A DNA stretch of 64,000 nt from NCBI RefSeq assembly GCF_036227205.1, contig NZ_CP109442.1:7626001-7690000 (forward strand), in the 5' to 3' direction. A program made the translations under genes and the position numbers. This stretch comes from Amycolatopsis sp. NBC_01480 (GTDB taxonomy: Bacteria; Actinomycetota; Actinomycetes; Mycobacteriales; Pseudonocardiaceae). The notes under the pieces were generated by a model. It was not told the DNA's origin and searched no databases. It saw only the letters and a list, made by a program, of their open reading frames with translations. This document shows, in pieces, positions 6,120 through 13,984 of the stretch (its first letter is position 1; each line of letters begins with the position of its first letter).

Positions 6120-8882
6120 ATGATCTTCTACCGGTTGCTGGGCGAGCCGGTGGCCGAACGCGCGGGCCGGGAGCTGTCGATCGGACCGCCCCAGGCCCGC
6201 CGGGTCTTCGCATTGCTGTTGCTCGAGGCCCCGCGTCCGGTCTCGCGCGACCGGATCGTCGACGAGCTGTGGGGCGACAATCCGCCCGTGTCGGCCCGGG
6301 TTCAGGTCCAGGGGCTGATCTCGGGGCTGCGCCGGGCACTGCGCGCCCTTTCCGGGGAGCAGCCGATCGTGACCAGGGGAGCGTCGTACTTCCTGGACGC
6401 GCGGCCGGAGCAGACGGACACCGGGCGGTTCACCGAACTCAGCGCGCAAGGCCGGGGGCTGCTGGCCGCGCATCGGTTCCCGGAGGCGGCCGAACGGCTC
6501 CGGGAGGCGCTCGCGTTGTGGCGCGGACCGGTGCTGGCGGGTGTCCCGGCGGCGCCGGAAGTCGCTGCCTACTGGGGTGATCTGCGGCTGGCGGCGGTCG
6601 AGGACCGGATCGAAGCCGACCTCGGGTGCGGCGAGCACGATCGGCTGGTGCCGGAGCTGCGTGACCTGCTCGGCGCCGCCCCGTATCGCGAACGCACCTG
6701 CGGGCAGCTGATGACGGCGCTCGCCCGGGCCGGCCGGATCGCCGAGGCGCTGGAGGTCTACCGGAGCTGGCGCGACCGCCTGGTCGACGAACTCGGCATC
6801 GACCCGTCGTCCGCGATCCGCGCGCTCCACGAGGAAATCCTGCGTGACGGGGCCGGGATGGCGGCCCGGGATTACCCGGTCCGCCAAGGGAACCCGGTCC
6901 CGAGCCAGCTGCCGCCCGGCATCGGAGATTTCGTCGGCCGCGACGAGCTGGTCGCCGAGCTGCTGGCCGAACTCGCGCCGGACCCCGCGCGGGAGGCTCC
7001 GCCCGTCCTCCTGCTGACCGGCGCCGGGGGCATCGGCAAGACCTCGCTGGCCGTCCGGCTCGCGCACCAGGTCGCGGACGGGTATCCGGACGGCGCGCTC
7101 TTCGCGTTCCTGCGCGGGACCACGAGTGAACCGCGCTCGGCCGACGCCGTGCTGGGCGGTTTCCTGCGCGCGTTCGGGGTGGCGTCGGACGCGATCCCGG
7201 CCGACCTCGACGAGAGCGCGGGCCTGTTCCGCAGCCTGGTGCACGGGCGCCGGGTGCTGATCGTCCTCGACGACGCGGCCGGCGAGGCCCAGCTGCGGCC
7301 GTTGCTGCCCGCGGGCGCGGGGTGCGCGGTGATCGTGACGAGCCGGTTCGCCCTCCCCGGCCTGGAACAGGGCCGCCGAGTGCCAGTCGACGTGCTGTCC
7401 GACGCCGACGCCGCGGCCCTGCTCGCCCCGCACGGCGACGTCACTTCCGCTGCGGCGCAACAGGTTCTGGACTACTGCGGCGGCCTTCCGCTGGCGTTGC
7501 GGATCGTCGGCAGCCGGATCGGCGACCGCTCCGGCTGGCAGCTCGCCGACGTCGCCGCCGAGCTTTCCGTCGAACGCAGGCGGCTTGACTGGCTGCGGAC
7601 CGGGGACCTCGCGGTCCGCAGCAGCGTCGCCCTCGGCTACCGCCAGCTCGCGCCGGAGAGCCGGCGGCTGTTCCGGCGGCTCGGGCTGCTGCCCGCCGCG
7701 GACTTTCCCGCCTGGGCGGCCGCGGCCGTCACCGGCGGCGAACCCGGCCCGGCCGAGGCGGCGCTGGAAGACCTGCGCGTCCGGCACATGGTCCAGCCCG
7801 CCGGGCGCGCCGGGCGGATGCCCCGTTACCGGGTGCACGATCTGCTGCGGTCGTTCGCGATCGAAGAGGTCGCGGCGGAGCCGGAAAACGAACGCGCCGC
7901 CGCGACGGAAAGCGCTCTCAGCGGCTGGCTCTGGCTGGCCGAGGAAGCCGCGAACCGCATGCCCCGCAGTGTTTTGCGGCCCCCGCCCGGCAATGCGAGC
8001 CGTCGAAGACCCTTCGACGAGGCGGACGCGCTGACGGCCGAGCCGATGTCGTGGTTCCACACCGAGCTTCCCGCACTCGAAGCCGCTGTCTCACGCGCGG
8101 CGGACGCGGGGCTGGGGGAGCTGGCCTGGGAACTCGCTGTCGTCACTTCGTCTTATTTCGACCACAGCGGCCTGTATTCCGAATGGTGGCGGTGCCACCA
8201 GCGCGCCCTCGGCGCGGCCAGGGCGGACGGCTGTGAACGCGGCGAAGCGGCGCTGCTGCGCGGAATCGGCCAGATCCACCTCTACTGGGACGACTACCCC
8301 GAGGCGGCGCGGACGCTCGGGGAGTCGTACCGGATCAGCGAGCGGATCGGCGACCCCGGCGGGATGGCCCGGGCGCTGACCGGCCTGTGTGTGGTGTCCC
8401 GCTCGACCGGGCGGCCGGAGGAATCGCGCACGCTGGCCGCGCGGGCGCTCGAGGTCTTCACCGGCATCGGGGACGTCCTCGGCATGGCCCACCTGCAGAC
8501 CTCCCACGCCGTCGCGAGTATCCACTTGGGACGGTTCGACGAGGCGGAAATGTCGCTGGACAAGGCCTGGCGGCTGTGCGTCGAACTCGACGACCCGCAC
8601 CGGATGGCGCTGGTGCTGCGCCGTCAGGGCCAGCTCCAGCTGCGGCGCCGCGATCCCGAGCGCGCGATGTCCTGCCTGCGGCGCGCGCTGGAACTGCTGG
8701 AATCGATGTCGGACGAGCTCTGCGCCGCCCAGGTCCGCCTCGACCTCGGCCGCACCTACACGACCCTGGGCGAGCGCCAGGCCGCGGCCCGGGCACTGAT
8801 CGACGCGTCTTCGCACTTCACCAGCGCGGGGAACCGGAGCAGCGCGGCGGCGTGCGCGCAATTGCTCGACGCACTGGCCTGA
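6120..8882 (+). CDS. AfsR/SARP-family transcriptional regulator with NB-ARC and TPR domains
   Basis: 920 residues; ATG at 6120 after TTAGGGGG. Residues 1-95 are the winged-helix OmpR-like DNA-binding domain (SRDRIVDELWGDNPPVSARV, QVQGLISGLRRAL). Residues 100-250 are the bacterial transcriptional activation domain (ALEVYRSWRDRLVDELGIDPS). An NB-ARC ATPase follows with a P-loop (LLLTGAGGIGKTSLAVRLAH, near 300) and LIVLDDA as Walker B. The C-terminal third is a TPR-type helical array. Such proteins act as switch activators, often of secondary metabolism. The gene is divergent from the wall-hydrolase operon and is followed by a small secreted protein; no biosynthetic cluster is adjacent, so the target is open. 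Confidence 0.88.
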   Translation: MIFYRLLGEPVAERAGRELSIGPPQARRVFALLLLEAPRPVSRDRIVDELWGDNPPVSARVQVQGLISGLRRALRALSGEQPIVTRGASYFLDARPEQTDTGRFTELSAQGRGLLAAHRFPEAAERLREALALWRGPVLAGVPAAPEVAAYWGDLRLAAVEDRIEADLGCGEHDRLVPELRDLLGAAPYRERTCGQLMTALARAGRIAEALEVYRSWRDRLVDELGIDPSSAIRALHEEILRDGAGMAARDYPVRQGNPVPSQLPPGIGDFVGRDELVAELLAELAPDPAREAPPVLLLTGAGGIGKTSLAVRLAHQVADGYPDGALFAFLRGTTSEPRSADAVLGGFLRAFGVASDAIPADLDESAGLFRSLVHGRRVLIVLDDAAGEAQLRPLLPAGAGCAVIVTSRFALPGLEQGRRVPVDVLSDADAAALLAPHGDVTSAAAQQVLDYCGGLPLALRIVGSRIGDRSGWQLADVAAELSVERRRLDWLRTGDLAVRSSVALGYRQLAPESRRLFRRLGLLPAADFPAWAAAAVTGGEPGPAEAALEDLRVRHMVQPAGRAGRMPRYRVHDLLRSFAIEEVAAEPENERAAATESALSGWLWLAEEAANRMPRSVLRPPPGNASRRRPFDEADALTAEPMSWFHTELPALEAAVSRAADAGLGELAWELAVVTSSYFDHSGLYSEWWRCHQRALGAARADGCERGEAALLRGIGQIHLYWDDYPEAARTLGESYRISERIGDPGGMARALTGLCVVSRSTGRPEESRTLAARALEVFTGIGDVLGMAHLQTSHAVASIHLGRFDEAEMSLDKAWRLCVELDDPHRMALVLRRQGQLQLRRRDPERAMSCLRRALELLESMSDELCAAQVRLDLGRTYTTLGERQAAARALIDASSHFTSAGNRSSAAACAQLLDALA

Positions 8883-8982
8883 CCTGGGCGCTTAAGGATT
8901 CGGGCGGCCGACGCTTAGCGGCTGCCCAGCGGCACCTGCCAGATTCGCCGGGTCATTGCTTCCGTGCGAAGGGGACCAACAA

Positions 8983-9375
8983 ATGCGCGTGAAAGAAAAC
9001 CTCAAGCGGCTGGGCGTAGTCGGCGCTCTGGCCGCCGCAGCCTCCACCACCGTGCTGACCGGCTCCGCTTCGGCGGACGTGTCGAAGGTCTGCAGCGGCA
9101 GCTACTTCTGCAACTGGACGACCGGCGTGACCACGTACGTCCAGTACGTGGATGCCATGAAAGGCACCCAGCTCGACGGCAAGTACGGCTACTTCCAGGT
9201 GTTCGGCCCGAACGGCTACCTGCTGACCGGCACCCGGACCACGGTGAACACCCAGCGCTTCCCGATCCGCAAGTCCTTCCCGCTCCGCGGGCTGATCTGC
9301 ATCCGCTACTTCGAGGTCATCGCCGGTCAGTCCAAGGAATGGGGCACCCCGGCCTGCACCACGATCCCGATCTGA
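8983..9375 (+). CDS. Small secreted Cys-containing protein, function unknown
   Basis: 130 residues from the ATG at 8983 (AAGGGGA upstream); an in-frame start 27 bp earlier lacks a ribosome site. A Sec signal (KRLGVVGALAAAASTTVLTG, cleavage near SASA-DV) leads to a mature chain of about 95 residues with four Cys (CSGSYFC, LICIRY, PACTT), enough for two disulfides, and many aromatic and Thr residues, suggesting a small beta-sheet protein. I do not recognise a family. It stands 100 bp downstream of the SARP gene and is followed by a strong terminator, so it is probably its own transcription unit. Confidence 0.7.
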   Translation: MRVKENLKRLGVVGALAAAASTTVLTGSASADVSKVCSGSYFCNWTTGVTTYVQYVDAMKGTQLDGKYGYFQVFGPNGYLLTGTRTTVNTQRFPIRKSFPLRGLICIRYFEVIAGQSKEWGTPACTTIPI

Positions 9376-9391
9376 TCCGACGAGCCGGTTT

Positions 9392-9417
9392 GGGGCCGCC
9401 CTGTCCGGGGCGGCCCC
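9392..9417. terminator. GC-rich hairpin between convergent genes
   Basis: Ten-base perfect arms (GGGGCCGCCC and its complement) with a six-base loop, placed 16 bp after the secreted-protein stop and 14 bp before the stop of the convergent antiporter gene. It most likely ends transcription from both sides. Confidence 0.75.
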
Positions 9418-9431
9418 AGCTCGCGCGCGGC

Positions 9432-10664
9432 TCAGCGACCAGCCGTGACTGTGACTGCCGGATCGTGCTCGGGCGCGCGGCGGAACGGCGCGGCGAGCGT
9501 GGGCAGGATGTGCCGGCGGTTGCGGATCAGCGCGGCGAGCGCGATGGCCGCGTAGATCGCGCACAGGACGTAGCGCGCGGTCTGGCCGGGCAGCGCGAAC
9601 TGCGCGGCGAACAGTCCGAGCAGCGTCCAGGCCGCCCAGCGCGGGAACCGCAGGGCCAGCAGCGCCGTGACGCCGAGGAGGGTTTGCGTCGCGGTCAGCA
9701 GGAACTCCTCGACCTGGCGGGCGTCCAGGTGCAGGGCGCCGCCCCCGCCGCCGAGCAGGTAGGCGATCGGGAGGCTGCCGACCAGCAGGGTCCACTGGTT
9801 GACCTTGCTGGAGATCAGGGTGCCGATCGCGGCGCCGCCGTTTCCCCGGACCGCGAACAGGATCGCGACGATGAACTCGGGTGCCTCCGAGGCCAGCGGG
9901 GCGAGCCACTGCACGAGCAGGAACCGGTCGATGCCGAGCTGGGTGCCGGCGGCGATCAGGTTGTGCGCGAACGGTTCGGCGCAGGCGAGGATGACCGCGG
10001 CGACGAAGGCGAACAACGCCACCACCAGGATCCGGCGGGGGCGGCGGGGCAGCGCGCCGATCGTCGCGGCCGGGCCGGCCAGGTCCGGCTCCCCGGCTTC
10101 GGCGCGGGAAGCCTTCCACAGGTAGAACACGAAGAACCCGAGCAGCGCGAAGCCGAGCAGGAGTGAGATCTGCCCGGTGACCGGAATGACGAACGCGACG
10201 ACCGACGCGATGGCGAGGAACCCCAGCTCGACCCGGTAGGGCGAGTCCAGGGTCAGTTCGGGCACGGGCTTCCCGGTGCGTTTCTTCGCGATGGCGAGGC
10301 CGATGAGCACGACCAGGGACCAGCCGAGGCCGAGCAGGAGCCGGTTGGAGCCGGTCATGTTCGCCGCGGCGTACGCGACGTAGTCCGGGTTCGAACCGGC
10401 GGTGTAGGCGAAGTACAGGTCGACCGCGTACTCGGGGAGCACGGCGATGACCGCGAGGATCGCGATCGCCAGCCCGCCGGAGATGTCGACCTGCGCGGCC
10501 TCGGCGGCCCAGGCCAGCACGAAGGACGCGGCGACCACCGCCATCCCGAACAGCACCAGCCCGATCAGCGGGGCGGGCTCGGCGCCGCTGAAGCGCAGGA
10601 CGAGGGCCGGCACGACGAGCGCGACGCACAGCCCGATCGGGCGCAGCAACTTGGTGGCCATCAT
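9432..10664 (-). CDS. Sodium/calcium exchanger-family membrane protein
   Basis: 410 residues, about 11 membrane segments. Both signature alpha repeats of the CaCA exchanger superfamily are visible: AILAVIAVLPEYAVDLYFAY in the first half, with the acidic residue in the PE motif, and APLASEAPEFIVAILFAVRG followed by GTLISSKVNQW in the second half, giving inverted-topology symmetry. A cytosolic loop rich in Arg/Ala/Gly (about 205-225) separates the halves. The protein probably exports Ca2+ or another cation in exchange for Na+ or H+. The ATG at 10664 is followed directly by a second ATG; GGAGGA lies 10 bases upstream. The leader region contains two perfect hairpins (separate entry), which suggests control by RNA structure. 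Confidence 0.82.
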   Translation of the reverse strand: MMATKLLRPIGLCVALVVPALVLRFSGAEPAPLIGLVLFGMAVVAASFVLAWAAEAAQVDISGGLAIAILAVIAVLPEYAVDLYFAYTAGSNPDYVAYAAANMTGSNRLLLGLGWSLVVLIGLAIAKKRTGKPVPELTLDSPYRVELGFLAIASVVAFVIPVTGQISLLLGFALLGFFVFYLWKASRAEAGEPDLAGPAATIGALPRRPRRILVVALFAFVAAVILACAEPFAHNLIAAGTQLGIDRFLLVQWLAPLASEAPEFIVAILFAVRGNGGAAIGTLISSKVNQWTLLVGSLPIAYLLGGGGGALHLDARQVEEFLLTATQTLLGVTALLALRFPRWAAWTLLGLFAAQFALPGQTARYVLCAIYAAIALAALIRNRRHILPTLAAPFRRAPEHDPAVTVTAGR

Positions 10665-10771
10665 GGGTGGGGGTTCCTCCCTGGACGCGTGCAGGCCTTG
10701 CCGCGACGTCCAGGGGTCTCGGCCCGCAGGTCAACCGGCCGAAAGTCTCGCCCACCCGCCGAGGGCGGGTG
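10665..10771 (-). promoter_or_regulatory. Structured 5' leader of the antiporter gene (possible riboswitch)
   Basis: Reading the minus strand, an 8-bp hairpin (CACCCGCC-CTC-GGCGGGTG, 10753-10771) is followed by two GAGAC motifs and then a second stem of 9 bp (CCCTGGACG paired over 19 bases, 10679-10715). The last G residues of that stem are the first bases of the GGGAGGA ribosome site. Folding of this stem would hide the site. The GAGAC motifs recall the Mn2+-sensing yybP-ykoY class, but I cannot match that consensus fully, so the class is left open. Confidence 0.4.
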
Positions 10772-11114
10772 CCGCTGCCGGAGAACGGGTTCTCAGTGTG
10801 TCGACAGTGGACTTGAGGGCTACTCCCCTTCGGAACACCACCACTCTGACCTGCGGATCCGAGTTACCGCAACCGTTGATCAAGGTGGTCGTGGCCCGAA
10901 TGTCCGGATTCGGGCAACCGGGTGGACGGTTTCGGAGCGCCGAACGGGGATCGGCCGCGAGTTATCGAAGATTCACAACTAGAAGTGACGACAACCGGCC
11001 TGTGGTGGACCTCGGCGCCCTAGTGGTGGCGACGGAACCTTGTCTTCCACACGATTACCGGGTGATCCAGCGGTCACCCGGCTCACACTCCGGCGGCTTG
11101 CCAAACCCGGTACT
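10772..11114. other. Intergenic region between divergent genes
   Basis: No convincing gene is seen here. It contains a perfect palindrome GAGAAC-GG-GTTCTC at 10781-10794, just upstream of the antiporter leader, which could be an operator or promoter element for that gene. Base composition is less GC-biased from about 10960 to 11000. The acyl-CoA dehydrogenase promoter presumably lies near its right end. Confidence 0.5.
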
Positions 11115-11132
11115 AGTGAACCATCATGCACT
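11115..11132. promoter_or_regulatory. Putative TetR operator, site 1
   Basis: AGTGAAC-CATC-ATGCACT, a 7-4-7 imperfect palindrome 32 bp before the acyl-CoA dehydrogenase start. It shares design and bases with sites at 19973-19990 and 25486-25503. The composite is AGTGMAY-N4-RTKCACT. The two paralogous TetR genes in this block are the obvious candidates to bind it. Confidence 0.6.
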
Positions 11133-11164
11133 AGAGACCTCGGTGGCGCGGTGAAGGAGTCGGT

Positions 11165-12319
11165 GTGGACTTTCGGGAGACGTCGGAGCACAGGGACCTC
11201 CGGGACACGGTGCGGGCGATCACCGCGAAGTTCGGCCCGGAGTACTTCGTCCCGCGGGCCGAGGCCGGGGAGGCGACGCCCGAGCTGTGGGCGGAGCTGG
11301 GCCGGAACGGCTTCCTGGGGATCAACCTGCCCGAGGAGTACGGCGGGGGCGGCGCCGGGCTGGCCGAGCTGGCGATGGTCTGCGAGGAGACCGCGGCGGC
11401 GGGCTGCCCGCTGCTCCTGCTGCTGGTCTCGGCGGCGATCTCCGGCGAGATGATCTCCGACTTCGGCACGGAGGAGCAGAAGCGGTACTGGCTGCCGCGG
11501 ATGGCCTCGGGCGCGGCGAAGGTGGTCTTCGGTATCACCGAGCCGGACGCGGGGTCGAACACCCACCGGCTGTCCACCGTCGCCGAGCGGGACGGCGGCG
11601 ATTTCGTGATCAACGGGACCAAGCACTACATCTCCGGGGTCGACGAGGCCGAGGCGGTCCTGCTCGTGGCCCGCTCGGGGCGGGACGAGGCCACCGGGCG
11701 GGGCCGGCTGTCGCTGTTCCTCGTGCCCACGGACACGCCCGGCCTGGTGAAAACGCCCCTGCCGGTGTCGGTGAAGCTGCCGGAAAAGCAGTTCGTCCTG
11801 CACTTCGACGATCTGCGCGCCCCCGCCGAGTGGCTCGTGGGCGAGGAAGGAAACGGCTTCCAGCAGGTGTTCCACGGGCTGAACCCGGAACGGATCACCG
11901 GCGCGGCCCTGTGCGTCGGCATCGCCCGGCACGTGCTGGCCAAGGCCGCGGACTACGCGTCGACGAGAACGGTCTGGGACACGCCGATCGGCGCGCACCA
12001 GGGCGTCGCGCACCCGCTCGCGAAGGCCTGGATCGAGACCGATCTGGCCGCGCTGATGACGGCGAAGGCGGCGTGGCTGCACGATAACGACCTGCCGGCC
12101 GGCGAAGCGGCCAACGTGGCCAAGTACGCGGCGGCGGAGGCGGCGGGCGCCGCGGCCGAGGCGGCCATCCAGGCCCACGGCGGCAACGGCCTCGCCACGG
12201 AGTACGGCCTGCTGCCGTACTGGGGCATCTCGCGCCTGCTCCGGATCGCCCCGGTGAGCCGGGAGATGGTGCTCAACTTCGTCGCCCAGCACAGCCTCGG
12301 GCTGCCCCGCTCGTACTGA
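11165..12319 (+). CDS. Acyl-CoA dehydrogenase
   Basis: 384 residues, GTG start with GAAGGA upstream. Full-length FAD-dependent acyl-CoA dehydrogenase: N-terminal helical domain (DFRETSEHRDLRDTVRAITA), the FAD/substrate motif FGITEPDAGSN, the middle beta-domain (NGTKHYISGVDEAEAVLLVA) and the C-terminal helical domain ending in an AIQAHGGNGLATEYGLLPYW signature. It introduces the alpha,beta double bond in an acyl-CoA. As first gene of a run that includes a biotin-dependent carboxylase and crotonases, it is best placed as the isovaleryl- or citronellyl-CoA-type dehydrogenase of a branched acid or terpenoid acid pathway. The exact chain length cannot be read from sequence by eye. An operator-like palindrome precedes it. 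Confidence 0.88.
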   Translation: MDFRETSEHRDLRDTVRAITAKFGPEYFVPRAEAGEATPELWAELGRNGFLGINLPEEYGGGGAGLAELAMVCEETAAAGCPLLLLLVSAAISGEMISDFGTEEQKRYWLPRMASGAAKVVFGITEPDAGSNTHRLSTVAERDGGDFVINGTKHYISGVDEAEAVLLVARSGRDEATGRGRLSLFLVPTDTPGLVKTPLPVSVKLPEKQFVLHFDDLRAPAEWLVGEEGNGFQQVFHGLNPERITGAALCVGIARHVLAKAADYASTRTVWDTPIGAHQGVAHPLAKAWIETDLAALMTAKAAWLHDNDLPAGEAANVAKYAAAEAAGAAAEAAIQAHGGNGLATEYGLLPYWGISRLLRIAPVSREMVLNFVAQHSLGLPRSY

Positions 12320-12371
12320 CCCCCAGACCTGATCGCCCAGAACCTGATCACACAGAACGGACCCTCGCGTC

Positions 12372-13973
12372 ATGACGACCGTCCTGCGTTCCGCGGTGAA
12401 CACCGCGGACGAGACCTTCCAGGCCAACGTCCGGCACCAGGAGCAGGTGCTGGCCGAGCTGGACGAGCAGATCCAGGCCGCCATCGCCGGCGGCGGGCCG
12501 CGGTACCAGCAACGGCACCGGGACCGGGGGCGGCTGCTGGTCCGGGAGCGGATCGAGCTGCTGCTGGACCGGGACGCCTCGTTCCTGGAGCTGTCGTCGC
12601 TCGCGGCGTGGGGCACGCAGTTCCTCGTCGGCGCCTCGGTGGTGACCGGCATCGGGGTGGTCTCCGGCGTCGAGTGCATGTTCATCGCGCACGACCCGAC
12701 CGTGCGCGGTGGCGCGATGAACCCGTACTCGCTGAAGAAGACGTTGCGGGCACTGGAGATCGCGCGGATCAACCGGCTGCCGGTGATCAACCTGGTCGAG
12801 TCCGGCGGTGCGGACCTGCCCACCCAGTCCGAGCTGTTCGTGCACGCCGGGAAGATCTTCCACGACCTCACCGAACTGTCTTCGCTGGCGATCCCGACGA
12901 TCGCCCTCGTGTTCGGGAACTCGACCGCCGGCGGCGCGTACGTGCCCGGCATGTGCGACTACGCGGTGATGGTCGACCGGCAGGCGAAGGTCTTCCTCGG
13001 CGGCCCGCCGCTGGTGAAGATGGCGACCGGCGAGGACGCGGACGACGAGGAGCTCGGCGGCGCGGCCATGCACGCCAAGGTTTCCGGGCTGTGCGACTAC
13101 TTCGCCACGGACGAGCGGGACTGCATCCGCATCGGGCGGCAGATCGTCTCGGAGCTCAACTGGCGCAAGCTCGGCCCCGGCCCGACGCTGCCCGCCGACG
13201 AGCCGCTGTACGACCCCGCCGAGCTGCTCGGCCTCGCGCCGTCGGACATCAAGGTCCCGTTCGACCCGCGCGAGGTGATCGCCCGGGTCGTCGACGGCTC
13301 CCGGTTCGGTGAGTACAAACCCTTGTGGGGCACCAGCCTGGTCACCGGCTGGGCGTCCGTGCACGGCTACCCGGTGGGGATCCTGGCCAACGCGCGCGGC
13401 GTGCTGTTCAGCGAGGAGGCCAAGAAGGCCAGCGAGTTCATCCAGCTCGCGAACCAGACCGACACCCCGCTGCTGTTCCTGCAGAACACCACCGGCTACA
13501 TGGTCGGCAAGGAGTACGAGCAGGGCGGGATCATCAAGGACGGCGCCAAGATGATCAACTCGGTGGCCAACAGCAAGGTCCCGCACATCACCCTGAACCT
13601 GGCCGCGTCGTTCGGCGCGGGCAACTACGGCATGTCCGGCCGGGCCTACGACCCGCGGCTGATGTTCGCCTGGGCCGGATCCCGGCTCGCGGTGATGGGC
13701 GCCGCGCAGCTGGCCGGGGTCATGTCGATCGTGGCGAAGCAGTCGGCGGCCTCGTCCGGGCGGGAGTTCGACGCCGAGGCCGACGAGCGCAACCGCGCGG
13801 CGATCGAGGCGCAGATCGACCAGGAGTCGCATTCCTTCTTCGTCACCGCGCGGCTCTACGACGACGGCCTGATCGACCCCCGTGACACCCGCACCGTGCT
13901 CGGCATCGCGCTGTCCGCCGCGCACTCCAACACCATCGCCGGCCAGCGTGGCTACGGCGTCTTCCGGATGTGA
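12372..13973 (+). CDS. Acyl-CoA carboxylase, carboxyltransferase (beta) subunit
   Basis: 533 residues. Classic carboxyltransferase with two crotonase-like halves: N half with VVSGVECMFIAHDPTVRGGA, LVESGGADLPTQ, GNSTAGGAYVPGMCDY and FLGGPPLVKMATGE; C half with FLQNTTGYMVGKEYEQGG and an oxyanion-forming SFGAGNYGMSGRAYDPR. It transfers CO2 from biotin to an acyl-CoA. The ESGGADLP/GGAYVPGM pattern places it with the 3-methylcrotonyl-/geranyl-CoA carboxylase group rather than propionyl-CoA carboxylases. The alpha subunit follows 11 bp downstream. In context it would carboxylate the gamma-methyl of an enoyl-CoA made by the preceding dehydrogenase. Confidence 0.88.
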   Translation: MTTVLRSAVNTADETFQANVRHQEQVLAELDEQIQAAIAGGGPRYQQRHRDRGRLLVRERIELLLDRDASFLELSSLAAWGTQFLVGASVVTGIGVVSGVECMFIAHDPTVRGGAMNPYSLKKTLRALEIARINRLPVINLVESGGADLPTQSELFVHAGKIFHDLTELSSLAIPTIALVFGNSTAGGAYVPGMCDYAVMVDRQAKVFLGGPPLVKMATGEDADDEELGGAAMHAKVSGLCDYFATDERDCIRIGRQIVSELNWRKLGPGPTLPADEPLYDPAELLGLAPSDIKVPFDPREVIARVVDGSRFGEYKPLWGTSLVTGWASVHGYPVGILANARGVLFSEEAKKASEFIQLANQTDTPLLFLQNTTGYMVGKEYEQGGIIKDGAKMINSVANSKVPHITLNLAASFGAGNYGMSGRAYDPRLMFAWAGSRLAVMGAAQLAGVMSIVAKQSAASSGREFDAEADERNRAAIEAQIDQESHSFFVTARLYDDGLIDPRDTRTVLGIALSAAHSNTIAGQRGYGVFRM

Positions 13974-13984
13974 GGACCACCCTG

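Noticed and set aside
10665-10771. Naming the antiporter leader as a yybP-ykoY riboswitch
   Set aside because: Only the GAGAC motifs and a ribosome-site stem are visible; the full conserved loops could not be matched by eye.
10447-11154. Plus-strand ORF covering the antiporter start and the intergenic region
   Set aside because: It is antisense to a clear exchanger gene at its start and its translation shows no domain or ribosome site.
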